Shown here: in pieces, positions 1 to 12,683 of the stretch
Layout: each line of letters starts with the position of its first letter
Numbering within the stretch: the stretch's first letter is position 1
Assembly (NCBI RefSeq): GCF_041381155.1
Contig: NC_091137.1
Location: forward strand, 17,541,765-17,605,764
Length of the DNA stretch: 64,000 nucleotides
Direction of reading: 5' to 3'
Origin: Argopecten irradians
Lineage: Eukaryota; Mollusca; Bivalvia; Pectinida; Pectinidae
The notes under the pieces: model-generated
What the model was told of the DNA's origin: nothing
Seen by the model: only the letters and a program-made list of their open reading frames with translations
Database searches by the model: none
Program-made: the position numbers and the translations under genes

Positions 1-640
1 AATAGAATTGCGAGTGTTGCATCAGCGCTGATAAATATGTGGTTAAAGCAAGAAAAATGCTTCTCGTGTTGTGAAATATCGTGTGTTTTCTAATAATATC
101 CATAGAATGTCTCAAAATGGCTAGCAAACATCAAGTGCTTGATACGTAAAGCATAAAAAAATGAAAGTTTACTAACGCTACAATATGAGATTCAAATACG
201 AAACGTAGTTGGATTCATAGATCTGAATTGTGACCTTTGGTACGATAACTAGCCAGTGTGAATATCGTCTGAATCTTTCAATGAGACCCACTAATCCAGA
301 ATGTCCACCTTCTGAATGTGTCGTCTTTTGAAGACTATTCGTTAGCGATATGATAGTTATTATACCACTGTTTCTTCCGCTACAAAACACTCTTTGATAA
401 TATTATCTAATTATACACGTGTATTTAGAGCTGTTGGTTCAACCATTCAACTTGAATCAAAAGTCAAATGGATGATATTTTTAGAATGCTATAATATCCT
501 ATCACCATTGCATGGACAGTACAATTCAAATATACTTATTATCTCAATGGCTTTAGAAAACGTTGAGATCAAACTCTATCAGTCTTATCATTGCCAAAAT
601 AAGGTCACGTCATACATTGTAATATAACTGAAGTTAAACA
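1..640. other. Upstream intergenic region, no gene seen
   Basis: AT-rich sequence ahead of the first C1q gene. Open frames here are under 80 codons, start and stop at random and match no family I know. Any promoter of the C1q gene should lie in the last few hundred bases, but I see no clear TATA box at a convincing distance. Confidence 0.5.
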
Positions 641-1917
641 ATGATGTGTCGTCTGGTCGTGTTTTTGGCGGGTTTATTGACATTCGTCAGTGGGCATTCT
701 CCGCCTGATGCAGATACCGGATGTGACGTAGTGGTTCACCGCCTGGAAAAGATGCTGGTTGATTTAACAAAGCGCGTTGAAGACCTTGAAGTTCAACGAC
801 AATCAGACATTTTGGAAATGTCAATTCTTCAGCATAATATAGAAAATGTAAAGAGACCCAGATGACATTGCACGAAACACTTTTTCTTGCTTATGTATTA
901 CAATGTTTTCTTATCATGAAAGCTATATTGCTGTATTTTTTATATATTATCTTTATATCACAGCTCAAGTACGGAAATCGTCGACGTGTAACTGAACTAA
1001 ATCGAGTGACTAGTAACCAAGGCATACAGCGAGAAGGTAACACACACAAGGGATTACAGCAGCTCAATCCTGACGGTCCTCCGGAGGTACCAGACTTAAA
1101 CAGAAAAAATCACTCCTCTGGATTCCACCCTGACAACCAACAACGGAGCGATAGCACCTTCAATAATGGAACTAAATATGTTGGTGACGCTAGTGAAGTT
1201 CAACAAACTCTGATCAGAAGAAAAAGTTATCCTGGCGTGACGCCTCATCTGACAAACCGTGTCGGTAGGTCATGTTCCTATACCACAATTAATGAAGTAT
1301 CATACTTTATGTGAAGGTTGAGACAAAATTAATGTATGTTGTGCAACCATATAAGATCGTGTAGTTAGACATTGAAATGAAATGATAAATCACCGATATT
1401 ATTTTCATATGTTACCATTAAGACATATCACGCGAAAACATTTCTTTAAAGACCGCCATAGGTTCATGTCGTTAACATTTTTGTGCTAAACTATTCTATA
1501 AAATGTTTTTCTTACATTTAAGCATCAACTGGATACGTGGCCTTCTTTTCATCTTTAAAACACTTGCTGACTGACGTTGCTAATGAACAGGCCATCCATT
1601 TTGAGAATGTCGTCACCAACAATGGCGGCCATTACAGTCAAAACACAGGTGTGTTTACCTGTCCTATCGAAGGGACTTATGTGTTTTCTTGGACTATATA
1701 TGCATCAGGTGCTCAATATATCGACACAGAGTTGGTCAAGAACAGTGTCGCTGTGGCCTATTCTCGTGCTGGTGATTCCGCCTATCACGAAGCGTCCAGT
1801 ACGTCAGCTATTGTCAACCTTAACCCCGGTGACGAGGTCTGGATCCGAGTAAAGGAGCGGTCACCTGGTGCTGATATCAAACCAATGGTTTCGATGTTTT
1901 GTGGCTTTGAAATATAA
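641..1917 (+). CDS. Secreted coiled-coil C1q-domain protein, gene 1 (three exons)
   Basis: Model: exons 641-847, 964-1264 and 1523-1917, giving 300 residues. All introns are GT-AG and phases agree (0, then 1). Exon 1 encodes two Met residues, a hydrophobic signal peptide (about residues 1-18) and a heptad-rich coiled coil (about 30-68) that may drive trimerisation. Exon 2 encodes about 100 polar, Asn/Gln/Arg-rich, probably disordered residues with no collagen Gly-X-Y repeats. Exon 3 is a complete globular C1q domain: F-x5-N-x4-Y-x6-F-x5-G-x-Y-x-F fits the family signature, and it ends in the usual G-F-x-I. Such proteins are secreted, trimeric ligand binders, used by bivalves in pattern recognition; that role is inferred from the family. 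A paralogue follows 640 bp downstream. Introns are short (116 and 258 bp). The start could be either of the two adjacent ATGs. Confidence 0.88.
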
Positions 1918-2051
1918 AGTGCCCGTAACAATTAAAATTATTTGTCTTTACTTTATCGCAAGATATGAATGATACAATAATCAAGCAACAATTATTTTGT
2001 TTATTAACCAATGAAGAGTCTTTACAATTTGTAGCATTGATAAAAATACTA

Positions 2052-2194
2052 CAGTAAAACACGGTTATGACGAACTTTTGGGGTTGAACGAAATGTAGAG
2101 TTCGTTATATACGCATCACAGACATCTTATACAAACCTTGACAGGGAATGAAAATTAATACGTTTAACGATAAATTAGTAAGCGTGTTCTACTG
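2052..2194. mobile_element. Small MITE with TA target duplication (mariner/pogo type)
   Basis: A 143-bp element lies between the two C1q genes. Its ends are imperfect inverted repeats (CAGTAAAACACGGTTA at the left, the complement of CAGTAGAACACGCTTA at the right), and TA flanks both sides, as expected of Tc1/mariner-superfamily insertions. It has no coding capacity. Confidence 0.7.
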
Positions 2195-2196
2195 TA

Positions 2197-2557
2197 TACC
2201 ATATTGACCATACTTTATATAATAACAGTTCGCATGATGTTAACGATAATTTCACTTTAGGTCCATCTCGACACCCGACACAATAGACCTCTGTTATGAA
2301 AATCACAGGTGCATTACATTGCGATAACCGTCTGAATAAATGGTCCGATTATCAATTCACATAGGATAAAAAAGAGGGTGAAAAAAAAAAGAAAAAAAAA
2401 CAGGTCGATATCGTCGGTCGTCTGCGCTACGAATATTGTTGGATACATAGACAGCATTTTTTCAATGATATGACATGCAATGTTTGCATTTAATCTTTAA
2501 GTATTTATCTGATACGTGTTATCATCACAATAAAAACTAACATAAATCACAGGAAAA
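2197..2557. other. Spacer between the C1q genes
   Basis: AT-rich spacer with an A-rich run near 2374-2402. No coding signal. A possible splice acceptor (TCACAG) just before 2552 means that gene 2 could have an additional upstream non-coding exon here. Confidence 0.35.
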
Positions 2558-4017
2558 ATGGAAAAAACAGTATTGCCACTGTTGACGCTGGTTAGCGGAC
2601 AAACCACGACCGGCTTTGGAACCGGATGTGACGTCACAGTCTGCATATGCAAAAAAATGTTGGCTGAACTTACAAAGCGAGTTAACTACCTTGAGAAACA
2701 AAGAAAGACAGATATGATAGATTCTAGTGGTGATTTAGAAAAGGTATGGTATATTGTACCTACATACATGTACATAATTATATTTATCCTTACGTTTTTA
2801 TCTATAATCCAACGTCTTCCTGTCATGTCTTTAAAGATGGATTCCGCGTAATTGCGCTCAAAGTTCAATTTTCGCAATCATAAATCTCTTTTATTTTCCT
2901 GAATTATAAGGTTTGGGATTTAAATGAATTTCATGGATTTGTAATCAACTTTCAATTAAATGTTTTGTTATTACCAAATGTAATATGGTTTTGAACTAAC
3001 AATGAGATAGAAATACGTTGGGTTTTTTTTCATAAAATCCACTTCTAGTTTCTTCATAAACTTAGGATTTATGCAAATGCTCTAGCACATACAAACTCAA
3101 AAATAAAGTGATATATTTGTGAAAAATGAAAATGAAGCGCAAATATGTTTGAGTCCAGCTTACGGACCCGTGTAACTTTAAGGAACGTTTAATAGCCGGT
3201 CCATTGTTATAGGTCCAAAACTACTTGTTAAGAACCAAATTCAGAAACGCGACGAGGTCTTCACAAGCTTCAAATCACAACCAAGAACCACTAATTCAAG
3301 GAAAGGTGATAAACCAGCCAAGTCTGCGTGTTCATACTAACAGTACAACGAACCACGTGAGTCATACCAGAGGGCAGCTACTCAATGGACTTATCTCTGG
3401 CCCGGCGAATCGTGTCGGTACAGGTAGGCAAGATAACTGGTGATGTAAATTCAGTCAAGTTTTGTTAACTCAACGTCGCTGTGCGAATAATCATCCGATC
3501 CAAATTTGGTCAACCAACAGTACATTAGTCAAGTTTTTCGAGTTACATATGCATGATTTCTAATGGGAAAAAAAGTTGATTTTTGTTTTCATTTTCCTCC
3601 CTTCTGAACATTACAGTGTCTCCGCCGTCAGATACAGCTGCCTTCTATGCGAGATTGGGTCATAATTTGTCTGATGTTGCTAGGGAACAAGTTATTCACT
3701 TCGAAACCATAGTGACCAATGTTGGCGGACATTACAGTCCAAACACTGGCGTATTTACGTGTGGCAGTCCGGGGACTTTTGTCTTCGCCTGGTCTGTGTA
3801 TACTGAACATCCTACCTGGATAGATAGCGAACTGGTAAAGAACGGTAATGCCTTCTCCTTCTCCCGTGCAGGACAATCAGCTTACAATGAGGAGACAAGC
3901 AGCACAGCTGTCGTTGATCTTAGTTCTTGGGATATGGTGTGGCTGAGAATTAGAGATCGGTCTTCAAGTGCGAAAATTCTCGCGGATTATACAACCCTGT
4001 CCGGCTTCAAGATATAG
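2558..4017 (+). CDS. Secreted coiled-coil C1q-domain protein, gene 2 (three exons)
   Basis: Model: exons 2558-2743, 3213-3417 and 3617-4017, about 263 residues, same intron phases (0 and 1) as gene 1. An alternative donor six bases downstream of 3417 keeps the phase. Exon 1 has a short, weak signal peptide (LPLLTLVSG core) and a coiled coil sharing the TGCDV and LTKRV motifs with gene 1. Exon 2 is a polar linker of about 68 residues, shorter and hardly alignable except for the N-R-V end. Exon 3 is a complete C1q domain with the F-x5-N-x4-Y-x6-F-x5-G-x-F-x-F signature, ending G-F-K-I. The expected role is a secreted trimeric lectin-like immune protein, inferred from the family. It is clearly a tandem duplicate of the preceding gene. 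The weak signal peptide leaves the true start somewhat open. Confidence 0.84.
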
Positions 4018-4664
4018 CTTTTTATGCTTCATTATTCAAACATTTATAGGGATTATTTACCGATAATCAAACCGTTTGGGAACTCTATGAATCAGCATTT
4101 TAAACTGATACCTTTGCCTGATCTGCCAGAATATCAGATAAAATATTCTAAATGTAGCACATTTCTTATTTTTGAGTATCGGTTCTTTGATTAAATGGTA
4201 ACAGAAATGGTATAACTGCTATATTGGACTGGGTTTATTTTCTTTCGTTCCACAGATCGTTGTTTTAATGTTATATGTAAAATTCCAAAGTGTGTACCTA
4301 TTAATTATAAAATTAACCTACGATAAAAATATTCCATCGTTTTCTTACATTAGAGATATTGTGACTAAGTATATAAAATAAGTGAACGGGAAGTGAATGC
4401 TTTCAATGTCTTTTTCTTTATGTTTGTTAACAAAGTTTTTTCAATGGAAATTCTCTTTTCTGCTGGAAGTGAAACAATGTATGCCTGCTTTTCTTTTGTG
4501 AAAGGGTATTATGTCTTCAACAGCTGCAAGGAGGCCAAAATAATCTAAAATGAAGTATTTCACAAATGGATCCTATTCATGTTTTATCTAAAAAATCAAA
4601 TGAAGTCATTGTAATTTAAGGTCATTTTTTGCATTTTGTCAAACAGGTAGATCTTATTCTAGAT
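4018..4664. other. Intergenic, no gene seen
   Basis: AT-rich sequence after the second C1q gene, probably including its 3' UTR. I see no clear polyadenylation signal and no repeat structure. Confidence 0.4.
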
Positions 4665-4975
4665 TTGTCCCATCCTCCATATTCCTGTAGTTACTATCAT
4701 TGTCGTTAAATCCGCCCCTGGATATTCCATAGCCAAACTAAAGATTCTGTGTGTGACAAGAGATAACACAGGTCATTTCACTCTTTGGTGTACATCAAAC
4801 GAATCGAATAACAGAACAATGTTTGACTGTATGACTTTGAAGTTTGACGTCAGTCTCTCCATAATCTTCCAAGAAAAACTGTAGGCCTGTGATTGGTCGG
4901 GATTTTTCTCCTGAAATGCCTTCAGTTTTGCTATGACATAGTCCATTTGTCCTTGTAGTAATTGAACCCAAAAAT
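4665..4975. mobile_element. Degenerate MITE, family M2 copy 1
   Basis: The core around 4830-4940 (GACTTTGAAGTTTGACGTC, CCTGTGATTGGTC, TTTTTCTCCTGAA) recurs at about 34.0, 47.0 and 48.1 kb. The last of these has clean terminal inverted repeats. Here the ends are decayed, so the boundaries are approximate. Confidence 0.55.
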
Positions 4976-5069
4976 AAAGAGAAATTCTATGTCTTGTGAT
5001 AATAATTGAAACATGCCCAGCAGACGTGTACTATGCAGTTACAGGCTGAATTACATCTACCTTCGATAG

Positions 5070-6486
5070 AAAGGAAATTATACAACGATACCCATGTTAT
5101 TAAGTTAGAATGTATAATTGTTAGGTTTACATTTGGTTACAACAATACCCATGTTATTTAGTTAGAATGTAAAATTGTTAAGTTTACATTTGGTAAAGAG
5201 GAAATTATACAACAATAGCCATGTTATTAAGTTAGAATGTACAATTGATAAGTTTACATTTGGTTACAACAATACCCATGTTATTTAGTTAGAATGTAAA
5301 ATTGTTAAGTTTACATTTGGTAAAGAGGAAATTATAGTTACAATATAATTGTTAGGTTTACATTTGGTTACAACAATAGCCATGTTATTTAGTTAGAATG
5401 TATAATTGATAAGTTTACATTTGGTTACAACAATACCCATGTTATTTAGTTAGAATGTAAAATTGTTAAGTTTACATTTGGTAAAGAGGAAATTATACAA
5501 CAATAGCCATGTTATTAAGTTAGAATGTACAATTGATAAGTTTACATTTGGTAAAGAGGAAATTATACAACAATAGCCATGTTATTAAGTTAGAATGTAC
5601 AATTGATAAGTTTACATTTGGTTACAACAATACCCATGTTATTTAGTTAGAATGTAAAATTGTTAAGTTTACATTTGGTAAAGAGGAAATTATACAACAA
5701 TAGCCATGTTATTAAGTTAGAATGTATAATTGTTAAGTTTACATTTGGTTACAACAATACCCATGTTATTAAGTTAGAATGTATAATTGATAAGTTTACA
5801 TTTGGTAAAGAGGAAATTATACAACAATACCTGTTATAAGTAGATGTAAATTATTAAGTTAGATATGTTAGAATTAAATTGTAAGTTTACATTTGGTTTA
5901 CAACAATACCCATGTTATTTAGTTAGAATGTAAAATTGTTAAGTTTACATTTGGTAAAGAGGAAATTATACAACAATACCCATGTTATTAAGTTAGAATG
6001 TAATAATTGATAAGTTTACATTTGGTTACAACAATACCCATGTTATTTAGTTAGAATGTATAATTGTAAGTTTACATTTGGTAAAGAGGAAAATTATACA
6101 ACAATACCCATGTTATTAAGTTTAGAATGTATAATTGATAAGTTTACATTTGGTTACAACAATACCCATGTTATTTAGTTAGAATGTAAAATTGTTAAGT
6201 TTACATTTGGTAAAGAGGAAATTATACAACAATACCCATGTTATTAAGTTAGAATGTATAATTGATAAGTTTACATTTGGTTACAACAATACCCATGTTA
6301 TTTAGTTAGAATGTATAATTGATAAGTTTACATTTGGTTACAACAATACCCATGTTATTTAGTTAGAATGTAAAATTGTTAAGTTTACATTTGGTAAAGA
6401 GGAAATTATACAACAATAGCCATGTTATTAAGTTAGAATGTACAATTGATAAGTTTACATTTGGTTACAACAATACCCATGTTATT
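5070..6486. repeat. Higher-order minisatellite (70 + 57 bp alternating monomers)
   Basis: Two related monomers alternate. The longer (about 70 bp) carries an extra GGTAAAGAGGAAATTAT tail; the shorter (about 57 bp) lacks it. Both share CATGTTATT and AAGTTTACATTTGG. They differ at fixed sites, such as CAATACCC versus CAATAGCC and TTTAGTT versus TTAAGTT. The dimer of about 127 bp repeats roughly ten times, with local degeneration at 5830-5880. A remnant unit continues at 7064-7098 beyond an inserted element. Confidence 0.93.
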
Positions 6487-7063
6487 AAAAGGACAATTCA
6501 GTCTATGAACACATTAAAGTTTGCACATTTATCGGAGGCAAACTAGTTCTGGTGGATGTTAGTTTAGTTGGTTTTACTGTGATATGCCAGAAAAGTCCGT
6601 GGTGGTGAAATGTGTATGAAGTGTTTAAACTCGCTTGATGTCCGTCATTACACATTGTGGTCGGACGTCTTGTATGCCGAACCCTGGCCCTTGCTCATGG
6701 AGTAATGCGGCTTTTGCCCATAAGTACCCAAATCGCTCTTACATTAGTGTGTTTACCTTGTTATGTGCATGTTCCTGTCTAAAAAAACAATTTCACCAAC
6801 TCCTCGGTGCTTATGTATTGCTTTTGTTTAACTTTTGTGACATTGGCTCGAGTGTGGGTACAGAGTACATATTGTGCCTGCTTAATCGTATTGCTCTACC
6901 ATTTGGAACTTCAACGGTATCAATTAAAATACTTAACAATGACATGGAATGTGTCCATATTTTATGTTACATGGTTCATAATGAATATAGAACAATACAT
7001 TGATGCCATATTTTGCCTCGTGGTTATGTAACAGAATTAGCCTCACTTAATTGTCTCTTTCAG
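6485..7063. mobile_element. Non-autonomous DNA element inserted in the minisatellite
   Basis: About 580 bp unrelated to the satellite interrupt it; satellite sequence resumes at 7064 with TTAGAATATATAATTGTTAG. The ends are weak inverted repeats: AAAAGGACAATTCAG at the left, and the complement of CTTAATTGTCTCTTT at the right. A matching right end occurs at 49409-49466. An internal frame of 122 codons resembles no transposase. Confidence 0.65.
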
Positions 7064-9554
7064 TTAGAATATATAATTGTTAGGTTAACATTTGGTTAAA
7101 AGATTGAGGATATCTATTATCAATTGACTTAACGCTCAGTAGAACCAGTTTCGTATATGGATAATTGTGAAGTTACATAAACAGTGCCGCCATTCAAAAA
7201 TATCAAACACACAATATGAAAAACGTCGCCATTCAAAACACAAAACAAAAATGAAAAACAACAACAAAACTGATGTAACTACTGCTTTGTACCTTGCTTT
7301 GCTCATATAGAAAGTTATTGATCTCCAAGGATCACAGAACGGTTATACTTATTTCTCAAACCTTTAACATCAAAATACATAAATACAAGTGTAGAGAGAC
7401 GTTATTCATTAATTCTCAACTATAAACACAAACAGGACTTTGACACCGTGTGGGACAATTTCATTGGAACCTGTAATTACTTGTTGCCTATGTTGTACGA
7501 GTAAACAACGAATAGTTCAAGCACAGTGTTACTTTAATTAAAGCTGCACATTTCATAGGCTTCCGTAACTAATTCATCTTGATCACTAAAACGCTTTCAA
7601 AGAAAGAAAAAAACACTAATTATGAGCGTTTGAACAACCTTGATTAGTCCATGTTAGGAGATCCTCACAGAGAGCAATTTATATACAACAGTTAAACATA
7701 ATAATTTTGTGACAAGCGAGAAAAATCGATAAGAAGCCGTTCCCTTAATTCAATTATCGAGTTTCAATTAGCTTTACAGAGATTGGTATGCAGACATACA
7801 TATATATGCTAATAACTTACATCCGGCAATTCTATCCTGTAAAAGTCAAAAGTCTATGAGCAACACACGTACATGTAAGCAAAATACACAAAGTACACAG
7901 AATACTAATTATTTTCCTTTAAAATATAGCAGTCCATTATAAAATTCCTCTTTTGTTAACGCAATTAACAATTTAACAACTGGTTGGACCGTCTATTGAT
8001 GAAAGGCACATATTCGATTACCACAGGAAACCGATAAAATGTTCTCCAAAAGGTCGAGTATGGAGAACCTTACAATATACTGCCCTCAAATTGCGAAAAA
8101 CATCGTTGTCAGGTAAAATTGATATTTGGTACTAGTTGCAACCTTGTGTGGCATTTTAAAATAAGATTATAACATTAATTGCATTATTGTGGTGTAGGTT
8201 TTTTGTGGGTATTTTTCCTATGGATAATCAAGAATCATTCGAAGCATTTGACTGATAAGTGTAGCTTCAAAATATGTTTTGAACTATTTTGTTGTATCGT
8301 GAAACTTTGTCTCATGTTGTATGCCTCTTCGTGGAAGACGGACATTAAAACATTAATTTAACTGCACATTATAATCATAACTAATCAGTCTTTTTTTTTT
8401 CTTTTTTTTTAAATATTCAGAAGAATATAAATAACATTAGTTTCCTTTCACAAAAGGACTTGCACACAAATTTCCATATTAAAATTGATTATTCTAATCT
8501 TGAACACAAACTTTCACAGCTTTCACATTAGTTACTGATATAATCATCATTTAATCGTGAGTCATTTGAATAAACAAACCGCCCTTCATAAGTCTAATAA
8601 GATATCTTAAAGTCATCAAGATTCAAATTGTTAACTTACTCATTATTGTCTTCATCTGTTCAACCATCCACTACTAGTACCTTTAAAACAAAACAACAAA
8701 TAAATTGAGAATAATTTTAATCAAATTTACGTGGATCGTGTATCAGTTCTTTGTTAAGCTATCTAAAACATCGGCTCCCTAGGGAGCAAAACTGCACAAC
8801 CATCTTCATTTGTGCAATCAGCAATATACAAAAACAAGGATTTTAATGGCTTACGCCTGATGTAAAAAGAAGATCATTGATTACGTTGACACAAATGAGG
8901 CCCTCGGGGCACCATGCCTTGGGTTTTCTGGTATATTGAGCAGCCATGTGGCGAGTGAGTGTTATATCCCAGAGGTCAAAGATTTACAAGTAGTTCAATA
9001 TTTGATTAAATGGTTCAGCAATGTTTGGAAAGGATATTCCCAGCGCGCAATCGACACCAATACTACCAAATGGTTAAGGTCCATCAAAGGTGTCCGTCAT
9101 GTTGAGTCCATGTCCTGTCCTGCATGAAGAGCGTTATTATTCAACGGCTTTTGTAATTGCGTGATCGAAAAATGCAACTAAATATTTGTGTTCTTATGCG
9201 TTCACTTATACCTAAACGAGAAATTTTAGAAATTATTTCCTTAGGTTAGGGTTTGCCTATATGAAAAGAGCATTCGTTCTATTCCATAACCATGAAATAA
9301 TGGTCAAACAAAGTAGTTGCTGCTCCTGATAAGCAAAGCGTAAGGAACTGGATAAGTTGTTCGCCTTTCGCCAATATGTGATTGGTTGGGTGTCCGGCTC
9401 GAAGTCTTTGGCAGTCACACTATAAGACGTAGTTTCCTCACATGAAGTCATGACTTACAGTTTCTCAAATCACATGCATGCAGCAACATAAATTAGAAAT
9501 CGTCCTAAATGGCTTTAACTGCTTATATGAATTAGTCATATCAAATATTTTTGA
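7064..9554. other. Intergenic, no gene seen
   Basis: Starts with one leftover minisatellite unit (7064-7098). The remainder is AT-rich with short poly-T and poly-A runs (8392-8411). No reading frame above 65 codons and no recognised protein family. Confidence 0.5.
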
Positions 9555-9845
9555 ACAGAAAGGATCATATCTTCAATTAGGTCGCCTTTTACGATCATTG
9601 CAATCGCGTAGCAGGTACAATTCTGAGGTCCCCTGATTTCCAAATGTTACATTGTACGTGTGGTGGGTATATGCATGTTTCGGGTGGGGGTAGTATATCC
9701 ACGTTGTGATTGCTTATAATGGGTAACTCCTCCTGACTCTTTAGTTTGGTGTAATCACTCGGAGGCATATCGTCAAGGATATCGAACAGTACTGTCTACC
9801 CGGTTACTGACAGCGGCAAATCAGTCGTCCTACTCCCCCTTCATC
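9555..9845 (-). repeat. R1 repeat fragments, reverse orientation
   Basis: On the minus strand, GATCGTAAAAGGCGAC near 9576-9600 matches the head of repeat family R1 (complete at 19286-19770). A second stretch near 9720-9840 matches the R1 body (GAGTAGGACGACTG, CTGTCAGTAACCGGGT). Their order does not fit a single copy, so these are two fragments. Confidence 0.5.
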
Positions 9846-11485
9846 GACCTCTTTTAATAGCATATGTTATGGATTGGCTAACGAACATAACCCAAACCCT
9901 CCTTCACTGTGGCGAACGCTCAATATAGTCCAGTCGGTTACGAAGAAAAGAAATATAATATCCTAGATTTAGTCGCCATTGACATGGTACAGAAGATATT
10001 GTGGTCATAATTTCTCCGTGCCTCATTATAAAATTATAAATTTATCATTTAATTTGATATTGATTCAGTTTTAAAAGAGGAGAACAAATTTCCTCGAGGA
10101 AAGAGTCATTGCATCATCGATCACCCACGCTAAAAGGTTGAGATGAAATTCGGATTGAGGAAGTGTTGACTGTCTGGGTGTTGGAAAGGAAACTAACAAA
10201 CATCATGGTTTAGTAACAAGTTTTACAATACGCAAACATCGGGAAATTAAAGAAAAAGTTTTGTTGATCACAAAACTATTTTTCATTTTACTAATAAGAT
10301 AAAAAAAATGTAAGATTTAATATGTTTATGGGACGTTACAAAATAAATTTATTTCACACAGAGAGCCGAAAGCAGTAAAAGAAGAACAATTTGCTGGTAC
10401 TGCTTACACAGCAAGGCTCGAGAAAAAGCGGGGCATCTCGAGGTGAACCGAAATAGTTTATGTGTAAAACGTCATTTATCTGCTTTGTTGTCACTGCAAT
10501 AGCATGTAATACCAGAAACGGATTAGTCTGGATGTAAATTTATCTTGAAATTATTTCCATAACCTTGCCTTGTATTATCTGTATCAAATGAAATAACTTG
10601 TAGACGCCTGTAAAAACTTTATATCAATGGAACCCTTGGGTACAATGCAATAACCGTTTTATCTGTCGCTGTAGTAACGACTGAGCTGTAAACCAAACAT
10701 TTTGACAGGGATATTTTTCATTTCACTCAGAAAACAAATCCCCGGCGGTACGTATATGTATATAACATCTATAGTTATAGCCTGTTCTAGATTTATTGAT
10801 TTTGTAAAGTCAATGACGCATTTAAAAACATGTAACATAGATATCACAGCATCATATTCAGAAGCTTCTTCTGTCACAATGTACAATAGGTGTAGGTCAT
10901 GGGTCATATTTTTACTCACCAGATAGTTCCGAAGATATCAATGAAAATAAATATATACATATGTGTGTCTTCTAATATAAGTATATCAAATACACACGGA
11001 ATGAGTTTTGTGCATGAGTCAAAGTTGCATAAAGAATTCTAAAAAATGGGCTCCAGCTTAAGAGTTAAGAGGGTATATACAATGTACGAAAGAGCGTGTA
11101 AATAGTAAAACTTAATTAATTGATACCGGGATACCGATGTGACGAGGTAAGATTGCTCAAAATTTTAATTTACAACCTATGTAAGCTCATATATACCATC
11201 CATCGAAAAATGCATGATTAATTTTAACAGCCTTCAGGAAAAAACTAGCTTGAGGGAATTTCTGGCTAAAATTTATATTTTTCTTGGTAAGTTTTAAATA
11301 CATGTATATTTTCTTATGCATCCATGGTATTTACTCAGACTTAAAGTTTGAGTTCTTCATCATTTTTGCAAATGTTGTGTAGCTTAAAATATACATTTGT
11401 ATTTATTTTCTATAGGAATTATATACGTTTACATTATTGCGCTAACATACTTTGTGCCTTATTGTTCTGAATAATACATATTTAC
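9846..11485. other. Intergenic, no gene seen
   Basis: AT-rich sequence. Short frames of 74 and 86 codons overlap on opposite strands at 10659-10926 and look like chance. No repeat family recognised. Confidence 0.45.
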
Positions 11486-11815
11486 TCTGCCATGCAAGGA
11501 ATCGGAATCGTAAAAGGCTACTATTTCAGATTTTATCTTTTTCTTCCAAAACGTTTCTCTTGACACCGCTTCACTTTTGGCCATGACTTGAGTCATTCAC
11601 TTCTGTGATGAAGGCTCTGGTATCTGCCCCCTGGCCGAGACACAATTCAGTTTGTAAAAGTTAGAATTTCTGCTCCTACTTCGCTCTCAGCATTAAGGGA
11701 GTGGGACGACTGGTTCGCCTGTAATCAGTATAATGTAACCGGGGTGGAATGTACTTGTTGTGTGACTCTGGAAACATGCGAGATACCACTTTAAAAATAG
11801 CAAAAGTTCACAACA
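11486..11815 (+). repeat. R1 interspersed repeat, 5' part
   Basis: Carries the R1 head (ATCGTAAAAGGCTACTA), the middle block (CTGCCCCCTGGCCGAGACAC) and the body (GGGAGTGGGACGACTGGTTC), then decays before the usual tail. The GGTTCGCC block could be a degenerate B box of a polymerase III promoter, which would fit a SINE, but this is uncertain. Confidence 0.65.
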
Positions 11816-12584
11816 CGGAATGCCATCAAATTAATGACATCGGCCGGAAATAAGACGTTATTATTACCAACCAGCCAATCAGGATTTCGTTTCCCTCGAC
11901 ATCACCATATGTGTAATACTGTGTCAATGTTTGTAGGTCTGGTGGTCTTGTGACAATACCCAAAATATCAGAACATATCACATTGTCCATAAATCAAAAT
12001 TATAGAAAGAGCATAACTTTTCCTTTGAAAATTATTTTGAAAGTGACTAGCTTGAAATGTTGGCATTTAAAGTAGGCGTCATGTTCTACACGCCTAACAT
12101 AGACTTGGTTATGGTTTAGTGCGCCACTGGTTCTAACAATCCTTCCGTCATTTCCCCTTGACTAACGGACTGTAACGAGACTCTTCTTAAGTTCGATAGC
12201 TTTTCTGAAAGGTAAACTGAACTAAGCGCCCTTTCCTTCCCTCAATAAGCATCTAAACCGTCATCTTGTTAAAGCTGTTACATTTTGCGGTCACGGATAT
12301 TGACAATATGTCCTTGGATGGCCATTGTATACATATCTTCTATCGTGCGTAATAAATCGCCCCGAGAGTTCCCGAAGGTCAATGATAATCGATTCCCCTT
12401 TGTGTATTTAGTACTCCTCCGTTCATCGAATCAATGACCGCATAATGATTACCTAGTAGAAAATGAGTTTCACAAGAATGATATTAGTATGGCGTTGAAT
12501 TTAAACTTTCAGGACGTGGTGATTTCAAAGGATTGTTCACTTTGTATCTTATGATTCACAACAATACATAAACCATTGGGGTTT
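11816..12584. other. Intergenic, no gene seen
   Basis: AT-rich sequence without a supported gene or a recognised repeat. Confidence 0.4.
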
Positions 12585-12683
12585 TTTTTGGGAGTTTCTT
12601 TTTTTTTTGTGTTTCTCTGTTCTTCGTGTTTTATTTTTGGGAGTTTCTTTTTTTTTTGTGTTTCTCTGTTCTTCGTGTTTTAT
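12585..12683. repeat. Two-copy tandem repeat, about 50 bp
   Basis: The block from TTTTTGGGAGTTTCTT to TTCTTCGTGTTTTAT occurs twice head to tail with almost no differences, implying a recent duplication. Confidence 0.9.

Noticed and set aside
1577-1852. 91-codon plus-strand frame within the C1q exon
   Set aside because: It is an out-of-frame shadow of the C1q domain.
6635-7003. 122-codon open frame
   Set aside because: It lies inside an inserted repeat element, has no recognisable domain and an odd Cys/Leu-rich composition.
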